From: Pipra filicauda
Taxonomy: Eukaryota; Chordata; Aves; Passeriformes; Pipridae
NCBI RefSeq assembly: GCF_003945595.2
Contig: NW_024103441.1
Coordinates: 1,840,001 to 1,904,000, forward strand
DNA: 64,000 nucleotides
Direction of reading: 5' to 3'
The notes beneath the pieces were generated by a model. That model had not been told where the DNA came from, did no database searches, and worked only from the letters and a program-made list of their open reading frames with translations. Numbering within the stretch: the first letter of the stretch is position 1; the number at the start of each line of letters is the position of its first letter. Shown here in pieces: positions 46,680 through 57,890 of the stretch. The position numbers and the translations under genes were made by a program.

Positions 46680-47240
46680 TCTTTGTTTTGAGAATTGTCT
46701 GTTATGAAAAACTGATCTAGTTTTAAACAGAAAATTTGATTTGGACTATTTTAATTTATCTTATTCTGTTGTTGTTCTGTGGAATTACATATATCAGTGT
46801 ATTATGTTATGTAATATGCTAACGTAAATATTTTCATACAAATACATCGAAATTAACTAAAAATACGATTGCAAAGGGAAATAACTAATTTTTTTATAGA
46901 TTGCACCTTCCTAATCTTATTTTCTACAACAAAATATTTCATGTCTTTTTTGTAATTAGTTTGACAAAGTCAATAATAATAGAATATTCTGATTATGTCA
47001 ATATGACATATAATATTATGCACTTCTCTACTATTGTGCATATTATGACATGATTTGACATGATCTGATGGGTCACATTATGCACTACTACCGATGTTAT
47101 AAAATAATGTAAAAGTAATGAAAACAATTTTTGAAATGAAAGTTTTTAGAAGGAATTCATGACTTTTCCTGAGAGAAATTTCCAAGCAAATATTTTTCCT
47201 TTCCATTTTAAAAAAGTTTTTTTCATTAGGTTACTCTACT
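46680..47240. promoter_or_regulatory. Very AT-rich block with clustered palindromes
   Basis: About 550 bases with almost no CpG. 46981-47090 holds the palindrome AGAATATTCT, TATGTCA/TGACATA arms (46994-47010), TATGCAC/GTGCATA arms (47017-47042), another TATGCAC (47079-47085) and two TGACATGAT units ten bases apart. It could be an enhancer, a matrix-attachment-like region or an origin-like element; none can be decided here. Confidence 0.35.
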
Positions 47241-48780
47241 TTTCCCCCGAGTAAAACCTTTCATTCCTCATCCTCAGCTTTGCTGTCTGCTTGTTGCTTT
47301 GTTCACCCACAGCAGGTGGGTTTGGTGTTTTAAAGCTTTCCAGGAGGAGCGTGTGGGGAGCACAGAGACCTGGAGCGTGGGGATGTGTCCCAGCACAGGA
47401 GGTGACGTGGGTGACAGTGACACTGGCTGACACCAGGCTGGCACGTGCTTCACTTGTGAGCTCCCGTGTGAAGTACACAGCATGCTGACCCTGATTTGTA
47501 TTCATTTTTACAGGGATGCAACGATAATTCCCACAGAAACACAAAACAGTTTGGAAAACACTTATAGCACATTGCTGGTGAGCTGGGTGCTTGTGAGCCT
47601 GAGCTTGCCCAGTGCACGTGGCTGATGTGACTGCAAAGGTGCAGATTTCCTGTGCAAATCATTGAGTAAACGTGGCACTGCTGGCAGGCAGGTGGGAATT
47701 TTGGTGGCCTGGAGACTAAAGCAGGAATCCAACATGGGCACCAGGGACTGCAGGCTATGCTCTGTGTTCTCCTGGCTGTGAGGCAGTCGGTAACACAGAG
47801 GCTGGGATTCGGATTCATTTTTAATGAAACACTTTTTGCAACAATCCTACAGCAGCCCCAAATGGTGGCAGACAAGAGGACGCCAGGTGGAAGAACTGCT
47901 GCTGCCTCAGCAGCTCCCTGAGCCCCTCTGTGAGGGAAACCCCCATGCCAGCCGTGGGGAGCAGTGGGACAGGGTGGTGGGGAGGGACACTGGGCAGGCA
48001 CGAGGACTGACAGAGGGTAGTGGCCGTGGAAAAGCAGTGTCAGTGCTGGCAGGTGGGGTGAGGATGAGGCTGATGAAGGGGGAAGGTGAGTGTGGGTGCG
48101 TTGGGGACCCCTTGACACGTGCTGCAGGGCAGGGCAGGGCAGGGCAGGGCAGGGCTGCCTGGTCTCTCACCCTCTGCCCACTGGGGTCCCGCACCCAGGC
48201 TGATGCCTGCGGGGTCAGGCAGAGGCTGAGGGGTGCTGGTGGCACTCTGCCTTAAAAAAGGGGCATCCCTGCCCCAGGTTTGGCTGCCAACCTCCAGGGC
48301 AGCCATGCAGGACCTGCTGGTGGGTGTCAGCCCTGTGGGATGGCCCATCTGGCCACAGTAGGATCATTGGGGGACCCAGTGTCCCCTCCCTGGTCCGACG
48401 TGCCTTGCTGGGGGCTCTGCGTGGAATGGGCAATGCTGCTGACAACTTCCCAGGCACAAGAGACCCTGGTGATACAAGAAAGGTCATCCAGGGACCTCAA
48501 CGGTGTCATCCTCAAATGGAAATGTCATTTTTTATTTTTCAGAGCTGATAGAACGCTCAGAATGAAGGCAGCTGATGGCAGGGGGACCTTCAGCTTGTCC
48601 AGCCCGGCCCCAGCTCCCAGCCCTCTGCTGCACGTGGTGGGCTCAGAGCCCTCAGAGCCACATCCTGCCTGGCCCCCTGCCCATGCCAGCCTCGGGCCCT
48701 GCTCTGGCCATGGCACTGCAGCCTCAGAACGGAAGTTCCTGGTGTTCCCGACCGGTGCTGGAATGCTGCTTCCACCTCCA
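47240..48780. other. GC-rich spacer, no gene seen
   Basis: Long overlapping frames on both strands (for example 47450-48118 minus, 48280-48804 plus) are biased in composition and lack domains. Confidence 0.35.
48124..48155. repeat. GCAGG pentanucleotide repeat, 6 copies
   Basis: Six tandem GCAGG units within GC-rich spacer. Confidence 0.9.
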
Positions 48781-49440
48781 GGAATGCAAATGAACGGGGT
48801 TTGATCCAAATTGCATTTCCTCTCCTAGTCTGGAGTATGACGGCACATTAAAACCTGTAATATTCCACTGCTGGTCTTTTGCATGATTTTTTAATTAAAA
48901 AACTATGGAGTAAACAAACATTCTGCTCTGGAGTAGCCCTGCAGAGACCCATCCAGAGGCACATTCACAGCCCTCCACTTTTTCAACAAAGTTTATATCT
49001 TAACAAAAAAAAAATAATAATAATATCACCCACCCTAACAGTTAGTATTGGGTAAAAGTTTGAAGTGAAAGGCAGCTGGCAACCTTCTCCAGCCCGTGAA
49101 ATGATATTAACATTTTATTATTCTAAGGTGAGCTTTTTGAAACGGAATTTTAAATGTTACCCTGCTGTTCCAGAACACAAAAACCTTTAATTTTATGCAA
49201 ATGAACAGCGAGGAGCTGAGCGCTTAATGTAAACGAACACTTTCTTTGTAGGAGAGGTTGGAAGGGAAAAAAAAAATTCCCAGGGATTCTTTAATTGCTG
49301 TCTGAAATTATGTAAATCCCAGTGCTAGGCAGAACGCAATTATCCCGTGCCCCTCTCTGCCAGCATTGCTAATGTCTAACAAAATATCGGTGGGTGACAT
49401 TTAGTCGAGGTAATGCAAATGAGAATTAATTTTTTTCCAA
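48780..49440. promoter_or_regulatory. Candidate enhancer with three POU octamers
   Basis: Perfect ATGCAAAT octamers at 48784-48791, 49195-49202 and 49413-49420, all on the plus strand. The first two share the 12-mer ATGCAAATGAAC and the third is followed by GAGAATTAAT. The surrounding DNA is AT-rich and complex. Octamers bind POU factors (OCT/BRN families); an enhancer role is inferred. Confidence 0.5.
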
Positions 49441-49690
49441 GACAAAGGGCAGCTAAAAGATCACCTCGTTCCTGCACGGAGGGGGCAGAGCAGGGGGCGA
49501 GGGCAGCGGGAACTGGGGCGCGGTGCTGGGGGGCAGGGGGCCCAGCCCAGAGCCCATCGGCGCTGCTTTATCTTTTATTTCTCAGAGGGATGAAGCCTGG
49601 GGAAGGGGGGGCAGGTTGTTTGTTTGTTTTTCTCTTTAATTCGTGGTCATCCCGGCCCGGGGGCGGGGTGGGAACCGTGATTGAAACCCT
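49440..49690. other. GC-rich stretch with G-runs
   Basis: Several GGGG runs and moderate CpG between two AT-rich blocks. It could form G-quadruplexes. No promoter motif seen. Confidence 0.3.
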
Positions 49691-49840
49691 CTAATGGCTC
49701 TGGCTGGTGGTGGGCAAAGGCAGCGGTGATTTATCACCTTCCCATGCTGATAACTAGCAATAATTCTATTAAATATTCAGAGTGAGGCTTTTGCAACACA
49801 ATTATCTAACGGGGTTTGTTAGTGCAGAAATGCTCCTTGA
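49690..49840. promoter_or_regulatory. Short candidate regulatory block
   Basis: GTGATTTATCACC, GCTGATAACTAGC and CAACACAATTATC words: GATA-type and homeodomain-type cores in AT-rich unique DNA. Confidence 0.3.
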
Positions 49841-52000
49841 GCACAAGAAAGGGGCTGCTGGTGTGGGTAAGGGGCTGCTCTGCAAAGGGCACAAACTGCC
49901 CCCATGTCACCCAAGGCTGGAGGACAGCTCAGCCCACTTGGAGGTGGGGGCAACCCACATTTCTGCAGGATAAATCAGGGAAGTTGTGTAGGGATATTCC
50001 TTCTTTTCTCTTTTTATTTTCCTTTTGGTTCTTGCATTTCAGAGCTCCCTTTGCTTCAAAGGCCATAAGAGCCTGTGACTCTGCCGACCTTTTAAAGGGA
50101 AAAGGAACCCCGGTGGGAGCTGGCATGAGGCAGGGCAGGGCAGTGTGGGGAGGGATGAAGTGCATGGATGCTCAGAAGGCTCCGGGTAAGGGTAAGAAGT
50201 GCTCGAGGAATTACCCTTTGAAATGTACACTTTGCAGGGAGGCCCCGGGGATCATCCTGCTGAGGAGCCAGGCTGAGTTGCACCATCTGCTTGGGATTTA
50301 GGACAGGCAGGGCTCTGAAATATGAATTAAAAATACAGAGTAACAGGAAATAATTTCCTCTTGCCCTATCTTTTGGAAATTGTACCAAGCAAAGCTGGAT
50401 GGCCTCATGCTGTGGCATTCCCTGTGACAGGGATGGGTCACTGGGACCCAGCTTGGACCCCAGACCTGCACCACAGCCTTTGCCACCCGGCACCAGCCCC
50501 ACCTGAGCATGGCTGCTCTGGCAAAGCTCAGGCACATCCCTAGTTTTTGTATTCAGTTCTTGCTGCATCAGCTCCCCACAGTCTTGCTACAGCAGCAGGT
50601 GAAGGGCCAGTGCCCACATGGAACCCTGGACCCACGGGCTTTCCTGGGCAGCATCACCAGCTGCCTGCTACTCACTCCATAGTCCTGGTTATGAGTGTAG
50701 CAGTTCCAGGGCCAAAAGAGGAATGGATAATATATCATGTTTCTCATTGCATTCCCTGCCTCTGAGTGGCTGAAGCCAGTACCCTGAGAAATGCATCCAC
50801 TGACATCACACTGTGGCCACCAGCCTGCCCAGCCCCTCCCACCCATGCTGGGCACCCACAGGGGCTGCACACAGTCCTGCCACACGGGTACCCGCCGGGG
50901 GAGGAAGGTGAGGTGGTGCAACTGCAGGCAGGAGGTGTCTGTGTCTGCAGGACCCTGCTGCCATCCACACAGAGGCTATCCTTGTCCTCTGAAAATTTAT
51001 AATCTTTATAATCCAAGATTTAGACTCTTCAAAGCTTTATGCCTGTCTTTAACCTGTAGCACATGTATAGTCTCAGTGGGATTTCTCATCTGCTAAGAGT
51101 TAAGCACGTACATAAATCTCTGCAGGCTGGGGCCCAAGGCATTCCCACGCACACATGCACACGCATTCCTGCGCTCACGCGTAATGGAACAGCCCCCTGC
51201 AACCAGAGTGTGTGTCAGTGCAGGGCCACGCCGAGCCCCTGACTTGTGCCAACCTCCTGAGCATTATTCGAGCAGTTTGGATGCCATCGGGGTGTTGAAC
51301 TTCTGACACCACCTTTGGCAAATCCCCTCTCTGAGCCAACATCTCCGGGAAGCAGGAGGGGGACGACAGCGCGGCGACTGTGCCGGAGGTGAGCCGGGAG
51401 CAGCCGTGCACAGCCACAGACAGCATTGGGGTCAGAGTGGGAACAGGAGGAGCTCAGGAAAGCACTGATGTGCCACTTACTTGGCATGGAAAGGGAAGCA
51501 TGCTGAAGGTTCTCTGTGCAGCAAGGGTCTCCCTTGCCTCCCTCCCCACGGGCTGCTTGCTCTCAGATGTTCCATCGGGCAGTGTGAGAGGACCTGTGGC
51601 AGCGTGTGCAGATGCTTCACTCCAGCCCAGCTCATCTAGTGCAGCCTCCTGTGCTCAAACACTCTCAAGTAGATTTGTCACCAGGTACCAATGCACCACA
51701 TTCGTTTTCACTGATAAAAGCTGGTCCAATGTGACCCGGAGTTAAACTGATGTAAGAAACCACCAGATTTTTTGCAGACTGGTAGAACTGGTAAAATGCT
51801 GTGCCAGCTGCAGTATGTCCTGACAGCAGATGGTGCTTGTAGGGTGATTGTATGTAGCAGCACGGTATTTGCAGGGCTCTGGGCTATGAGATTCACTGTA
51901 CGAATCTCCAAGCTTTCATTTCAATGTTGCAATCTCTGCCACCAAATGACAAAAAAAGGGGGAGTGCGCTTTGCATTTAAAATCCTCCCTGTGAAGGCCT
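49840..52000. other. Spacer, no gene seen
   Basis: GC-balanced throughout. The only structured item is a 21-base strictly alternating pyrimidine-purine tract at 51146-51166 (CACGCACACATGCACACGCAT), which is Z-DNA-prone. No gene or repeat family recognised. Confidence 0.3.
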
Positions 52001-52230
52001 TTTCTTCCCCTCACGTAACGTTGTTTTGAGATGTGACCTTCCACTAAACTCTTTCCACTTCATATCCGGTGTTTGCAATGGGAACACATAAGGCCTCTTT
52101 AATTTGGGGTTAGAAATCCAGGCAAAGCCATCAGGTGAGAAGCAGCATTTCATAAATGTCTTGTGTTCTGCAGCGTTCACTTTTTTAAGGGCAAAATTGC
52201 ATTCATTTCCCTAAAGCATCACCTGCCCAG
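52000..52230. other. AT-balanced segment, nothing recognised
   Basis: Unique sequence without repeats or coding, leading into CpG-rich DNA. Confidence 0.25.
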
Positions 52231-52610
52231 CCAGGCAGCCGTGGCCGTCAGCAGCGCAGGCACCGCGGCTCGGCCGCGCCCGCAGAGCTCGGGTCAGCTG
52301 CTATTTGTCAAAGCAGCCGCGGCCGCGGCCCCAGGCAAAGCGCTGAGCACAGCACGGCACCCTCTGAACTGACCCGGGCACTTAGCCTTTCTGAGAAATA
52401 TTTATGGAAAGGTCAGCAAATGCTTTGTGACAGGACTCTGGCACATCCCTAACCCGCTTCTCTCCCACTCCCTGTCTCGCCCACGTGCCAGGCGCGGAGC
52501 AAACCAGGACCGCAGCTCCCTCCTGCCGACGTTTCTCCTTCCCGTGGCACGAACGCCACTGCGAGCCCCCGCGCTGGGGAACGTTTCTGCCTGTGCCCCG
52601 TCCCTTTCCA
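52230..52610. other. CpG-rich stretch
   Basis: CpG is concentrated at 52235-52340 (GGCCGCGCCCGC, GCAGCCGCGGCCGCGG) and again at 52480-52580. Possibly a small CpG island. The minus-strand frame 52382-53167 that reads out of it has no domain. Confidence 0.35.
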
Positions 52611-53200
52611 GAGGATGCTCCTGCATCAGCCCAATGATTTCCCTTGTGCACCCACGCCATCACGGCTGTGCTGCAGGAAGCAAAGCCCTCCTCCCTGTGC
52701 CCTGCCTGGCCTGGCCACAGCCTCTGCTGCCCCAGTCCCCATCTCTGTGCCACCACCTCTCCTTGGAGTTGGGGTTTGGGAGCCATGGTTGGACAGGAGT
52801 GAGAAGGACCTGTTACTGCACAGTGTGGTGAGGAGGTGGCACTGTGCAGGGTGACAGCAGGATGGTTCCATTCACTGACTGTGGTGGCACCAGCTGCCTT
52901 TTGTTGATGGCAGCAGGTACCCCAGCCTCCAGAGCCAGCTACACTTCCCCATCTTATTGCCAAAGGTTTCTGCATCAGACATGCTTTTGCTGTGCTCACT
53001 GTGACCAGGCCCTGGGCAGCCCCAGCTACCGGCATTGCTGCCCCATCTGCTGGCCCCATCTTTGCCTCCCATCCCACTGTCAGCAGTGCCAGCTGCCTGG
53101 CCTGGCAGCTCCTACTCACAGGGAGGCAGACAGACTGACAGACAGACAGAGCAGCAGCAGGAACCAATCACTCTGAACAGATTTACCAGCTAGAAAGTTC
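52610..53200. other. GC-rich spacer, no gene seen
   Basis: TGCC/CTCC-rich, open in several frames, no domain. Confidence 0.3.
53126..53160. repeat. CAGA then CAG short repeat
   Basis: CAGACAGACTGACAGACAGA followed by four CAG units. Short and imperfect. Confidence 0.75.
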
Positions 53201-53760
53201 CTTGTGAGAAAACAGAGCCATGAGGAGCACATGGTCCTGAGGAGGAAACAGGCTTATGTCCCTGAGCCCTCCTGCCCTGGAATGGCCTGGGCTAAGCAGA
53301 TCAGAGCAAAACCCTCCTGGAGCTGGGTAATTCCGCCTCTTTCCGATAAGCCGGTAACGCCATTAATGGAGAGTCTGGCAGGGAAGGAACTGTGCTGGGA
53401 AAGCACTGCACCTCCACACACATGGCAGATTAAAAAGGACTTAATCACAGAGCAGCCACAATGCGCACTATCTGACATTACTCCTCTGAAATAAAATTTT
53501 ATATACCGTCTATCTGAGAGTAGCACAAAATAAATACTTCTAAAATCTATGATTACTGTAGGGTATTTTTTTTTTAATTTTATATTTGTGGCTGAGTTCT
53601 GCTCTTGCTCCTAAGGATTAGAGGGATAATTCTATTACAATTTAGTAACAAGATTAAAAGAGCCAGTTATCCATTTATGGGGGTCTATGGAAACAAGCAG
53701 TGGCTTCTGGAGGTCTCAGGCTCTGAGTAGGTGTATCACTCACATCACAGACACATCCAA
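53200..53760. promoter_or_regulatory. Candidate regulatory block
   Basis: 53320-53380 mixes CpG and GGTAATTCCG, GCCATTAATGG cores. 53480-53690 is AT-rich with ACAATTTAGTAAC and a T9 run. Unique sequence without coding. Confidence 0.3.
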
Positions 53761-55310
53761 ATCAGGTTAAGGCACAGGCAGGACATGCCCGAGGTGAAAA
53801 GGTCTCCAGGGCCACCTGTCCTGGCTATATTGGGACAAGTGTTCAGGGGTTCGTAGGGCAAAAGGACACAGATGTGCAGATGCCCCAGTTTGAACGGTCA
53901 CGGAGCGGAGGAGAAAGGCAGGAAGAACAAGAAGGAGTGTTCTAGAACCCTTCAAGCAAGGTGTGGGACATCAGCGTTTTGGCATCTGTCCTATCACCGC
54001 AGCTGGGAGAGGAATTTGGGACCGCTTCCATGGCAAATTTAGTTTCTTCCTTTTCAGAAGCAAATTCCTAAATTCTTGACCATTTTTTTCTCCAAGTTCT
54101 CTGCAATTTTCTGGCTGAAAATTAGCACAGCATAAGGTGCAAACATAGGAGATGTGGAGGAAGGGAGCTCTTTAGTTGTGGTCACGAGTGCCTCTAGGAA
54201 AGCCCTGGCAGTGCTCTCCCAGTTCTGCCTCACAGGTTGGAAATTCCAGTCTGAAACTCCCTCATGAAAAAAGTAACGTTGCTGTCAAGCTGCATCCATG
54301 GAACTGGCACGAAACATCCAGTGTTAAAAAGTGGCCATCATGTCACTGTTGCGTGTATCCTCTGAACTGATTAACTGATTAATTGATATTTAATTGATTG
54401 CATGTCAGAGCAGGACTTTAGCACATGCTGATTGTCTCACTGGCTGTTGCTAACAAGGTTGAAGAGCATTTAGTATAAATCCATAGGATCCATGCATGCA
54501 AAAGGTGCAGGAACTGCTTTGGGGGCAGCAAAGACCCGAGTTCATGGACCATAGTCAGTGATCAGTGCAGTCACTCACACTCAGCAGGGTCCTTCTCCTT
54601 ACTTTTAAGATAATCGTTGAGAAAAATTTAAATTTAGCTGATAAGTGGGGGGGTCCTCATTTGCCTGCCCCAGCACCATACTGGGCTCTGCTCTCCCTCA
54701 GAAAGCCCCTCTGGAGCACTGGTGCCATCTTTGCCCTGCCCTGGCTGTCCCCAGGATGTGCAGCATCAGTGCAGGTGGAGGACCCTTCCCCGTTCCAGTG
54801 CCCTCAGTGGAGGAGGCAGGTCTGGGGGAGCAGCTGATGGGGAGCACCGGCCCCGGCCCCCAGGGTCTGTGGCAAGTGCTGGCTGGGGGGATGTAGCTCT
54901 GGCCAGGCTGTTCCTCACAGACAAGGGTTCCCCAGGACCCCCAGCCAGCGCTGGGAGCCCCTCTGCCAGGACAGGGGTCAGCCACTGCTGAGCCTTTTCA
55001 ACCCATGTCCAAGTGAGGGACAGATTATCCCATTGGAGCTATAAAGATGCAGAACACATCCCGGATCAGCCTGGTTTTTAAATACGGGGATTCAGGCATG
55101 CTGGTGAGCCCCTGAGGCCCCAGGAAGCTGAGCCATTGGAGGGCGAATCCCTATGAGGAATTGGAAAGGATCTGGAGGTTTCCAGAAGAGCCACCAGACA
55201 GTCATAACCACGTTGTCTCACTGAATTAGTTTAATGTCCACTTGAATCACTGACCTTAAGGTCTGAAAAGGACCGAATCTGGGAACGGATGGTTTTTCCT
55301 ATGCGACGTG
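53760..55310. other. Mixed spacer with a homeodomain-type cluster
   Basis: Mostly GC-balanced. 54365-54400 holds two tandem AACTGATT units followed by AATTGATA and TTAATTGATTG, four TGAT cores in 36 bases. 54600-55000 is GC-rich spacer. No gene recognised. Confidence 0.3.
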
Positions 55311-55536
55311 ACAGTGGGGCCGGGGCGGGTTTAGGTTCACTTATGGAAATGAGATTTTAGGATCACTTATGGAAACGCTTTGGCAAAGAAACAGATGTCT
55401 GGGCCCTGGGACGGGCAAGACTCGGGCGCTGCCGGGGGTAGTGGCGGGAGCGAGGGGAACGGGGACTGCGGGGGATGAAGGGGGACGTGCGGAGCAGCGG
55501 AGCGTGAGAAGCGGCGGGATGCTGTGCCGGCGGAGC

Positions 55537-55833
55537 GGGGGGAGCGGGGGGAGCGGGAGGAGCGGGAGGAGCGGGGGGAGCGGGAGGAGCGGGGGGAGCG
55601 GGGGGAGCGGGAGGAGCGGGAGGAGCAGGGGGGGGAGGAGCGGGGAGCGGGAGAGCGGCCGTGCCGGCGGAGCGGGAGGAGCAGGGGGAGCAGGAGGAGC
55701 GGGAGCAGGGGGACGGAGGAGCGGGAGGAGCAGGGGGCGGAGGAGCGGGAGGAGCAGGGGGGAGCGGGAGGAGCAGGGGGGAGCGGGAGGAGCAGGGGGA
55801 GCGGGAGGAGCAGGGGGAGCGGGAGGAGCGGCC
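55537..55833. repeat. Purine-rich 9-bp array (GAGCGGGRG), G-quadruplex-prone
   Basis: Tandem nine-base units GAGCGGGGG or GAGCGGGAG, later mixed with GAGCAGGGG. They lie between three copies of GTGCCGGCGGAGC (55524-55536, 55661-55673, 55834-55846), so the array is two blocks bounded by the same 13-mer. Almost every unit carries a G-run on plus. Because nine is a multiple of three, frames stay open and give poly Glu-Arg/Gly-Ser on plus and poly Pro-Ala on minus; these are not credible proteins. Confidence 0.9.
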
Positions 55834-56167
55834 GTGCCGGCGGAGCAGCAGCCGGGCCGACGGGCCGATGCTACCCCCTGGTGACCGGCGCGGCCGCTCC
55901 GCGCGGCTCCGGGTCGGGCACGGGGCCGGGGGGTCGTCGGGGCAGCGTCCGCCCGCGGTCCTCGGGCTTTCCATGGCGACGGCAAAGAGACCCTGTGACC
56001 AGCGCCCGGTGCCCCTTCCGGGCCCGGGACGGGGGAGAAGGGCCAGGCGCGGAGCGGGGGCGGGAAGCAGCCCCTGCCTGCACAGGTAGCGGAGCTGGGG
56101 CTGCCGAGCCCGGGCGGGGGGCACAGGCAGGGTCCCCCCTCGCCCCCCGGCCTCCTCACAAACTCAC

Positions 56168-56240
56168 CTCGGACATTGGGTGCGGGAGCTGTGGGACTCG
56201 GCCGGGACAGCCCCGTGCCAGCCCCGCTCCCGCATGGCAC
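56168..56240 (-). other. Possible minus-strand first-exon end (donor at 56168)
   Basis: The minus-strand sequence ending at 56168 joins GTGAGT at the exon-intron border, and the putative exon lies at the edge of the CpG island with AT-rich unique DNA upstream. No transcript evidence and no recognisable peptide. An isolated strong donor may be chance. Confidence 0.2.
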
Positions 56241-56440
56241 TGCCTTACACTGCTCACTCTGTGCATCTTGTTAATGAAAAGCATGGATGTAATTTCAATT
56301 AAAGATAATTACATATTTAAACTTAACATTAAATTCTGCACTAAAACAAAATTACATGAAATCTCAGTGTGCAGCCGTGCTGCACGGCGGCGGGCGAGGG
56401 AGCAGAGGAAGGAAATGCTATTACGCAGACGGAGCTGATC
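56240..56440. promoter_or_regulatory. AT-rich block abutting the CpG island
   Basis: TTTCAATTAAAGATAATTAC and ACTTAACATTAAATTC words, then a short CpG patch (GCACGGCGGCGGGCG at about 56383-56397). Unique sequence. Could be a promoter-proximal element. Confidence 0.35.
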
Positions 56441-57770
56441 CCTTCCACTGGATCTCCTGCCTGGGGGATGCTCCTCTGTCCTGCGAGTTAAATCCTATCT
56501 CTTCCCACATGCCACCTTTGGAGGTAGCTCCTCTTGCCTGGTTGTGCTGTGCAGGCCCCACATGCACCCAGCCATAATCAACACCGCCTGTACAATGCAC
56601 AGACCAAATAAACACACCAGGAGTGAGACTGTACCTTGGCAGGGTTAGCACAGGGCGGGGGGCACCTGCTGTTCCAGCAGTGGGCACTGCCTTGGCCGAG
56701 CAGCCAGGTCCCAGTGGGTTCTGACATCCACTGGAAGCCTCTCAGAGATGCTGTGGTTGTATAAACTCTGCTGTTAACCCTGGCTCAGGGTCTGGAGTAA
56801 AGCTGGAAAAGCGTTTTCAATCAGTGATAAAAAACACAGTTCCCAGAATACTGAATTTTTGTGCGAAATTCAACAAATTTGTTGGCCTCAAAAGCAATTT
56901 TCTGAAAATTGAAAACTTTTTTGATTATTCTTTACAATTCCCCCCAAATCCCAAACACAGCATTGCATTCTTCCAAAAGCAAAAGCTTTTATTTTCTGTC
57001 CCCAAACACACTGAAAATTACTGTTTTTGAGATGGCATAAATTGCTTTTTACTCCTCTCTGTTTGACCAGCAAATTTAGAAACCCCAGTTATTTGCCCAA
57101 GTGGCTGGGTCCAAGCTGCAGGCTGGCACCTCAAGGAACTGAGTCAGGTCACCACCAGCCCACCCAGCTGTTTGTCCCCTTGCCACTGCAGCCCACGGGG
57201 CTTGTGGAGGGCTGCGAGACCTTCAGCGAGGGAATGACACTCACATGTTGGTGGCTCCATTGGAGGCCATGTAGGAGTATTTCTTTCCAGTCCTACATAG
57301 TTCCTAAAAATAGATGGCCAGAGGATGAGTGGGCTTAACCTGTGCTAATTCAGGTCAGTTTAAAGCCGTGCTAATGAGACTTGGATTTCCCAGGCAGGGC
57401 TTAGGGAATCTCCTGCCCTGGCTGTGGATGGAGCCTCTGGAGTCTAGTCTTTGCTGACAGTGACAACTCTGGCTGCTGGCACAGAAACAAACCTCCTTGA
57501 CCCACCTGAGTTTTCCAAACTGCCCTGCAGAACCCTGAATGTGGATGGGAGGGAAGGCAAGGGGCCATTTGGCTCTGCCCAGGAGGTCCCACTGCATGCC
57601 TTGCACAGGTCAGTGCAAGCCCAAATACAGCATGGGCATGGGGGAGCAGAGGAGGAAGCAAGGGCTTCTGTGCCCCCATCCCTCCAGAGCAGGCTTGTAC
57701 TGGAGTCTGTCATGATGCCCTGCTGTGGTAAACCAAAGACACTGTGGCACCATCAAACCTCTTCAGAGAG
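56440..57770. other. Mixed spacer, no gene seen
   Basis: An AT-rich patch at 56830-57050 has AAATTTGTTG and GAAAATTGAAAAC words. The rest is GC-balanced. Nothing recognised. Confidence 0.3.
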
Positions 57771-57890
57771 AGGCTTTTGTTTAATAAAACATGAAAATTA
57801 TTCATTGTGTGATTTAATTTGATAGGAAATTCATGCTGCTCCTGTAATAATTATTATCATTATTGATTATTGCAGTGTAGCTGAGCAGCC
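57770..57890. promoter_or_regulatory. Short AT-rich candidate element
   Basis: GTGATTTAATTTGATAGG and a run of TAATAATTATTATCATTATTG, a string of homeodomain-type cores. Confidence 0.3.

Larger units (their letters stand above)
55310..56240. promoter_or_regulatory. CpG island, candidate promoter
   Basis: The densest CpG region of the window: about 930 bases of GC-rich DNA with CpG throughout, containing a purine-rich array (listed separately) and a CTCF-like core on the minus strand (CACCAGGGGGTAGC read from 55885 to 55870). On the minus strand, CCGAG|GTGAGTTTG at 56170-56160 is a near-perfect splice donor; on plus, CACAG|GTAGCG near 56084-56089 is weaker. No TATA box is seen, as expected for CpG-island promoters. 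The gene it might serve is not identifiable. Orphan CpG islands of this type often start long non-coding RNAs. Confidence 0.45.

Noticed and set aside
47450..48118. 222-codon minus-strand frame
   Set aside because: Spans a GC-rich spacer next to a GCAGG repeat. Its composition is Ser/Pro/Cys-rich and matches no family I know.
52382..53167. 261-codon minus-strand frame
   Set aside because: Biased residues, no domain, several competing frames on plus over the same bases.
55341..56438. Long frames on both strands, rich in Glu-Arg/Gly-Ser or Pro-Ala
   Set aside because: Nine-base repeat in a CpG island keeps frames open; no domain and no unique coding sequence.
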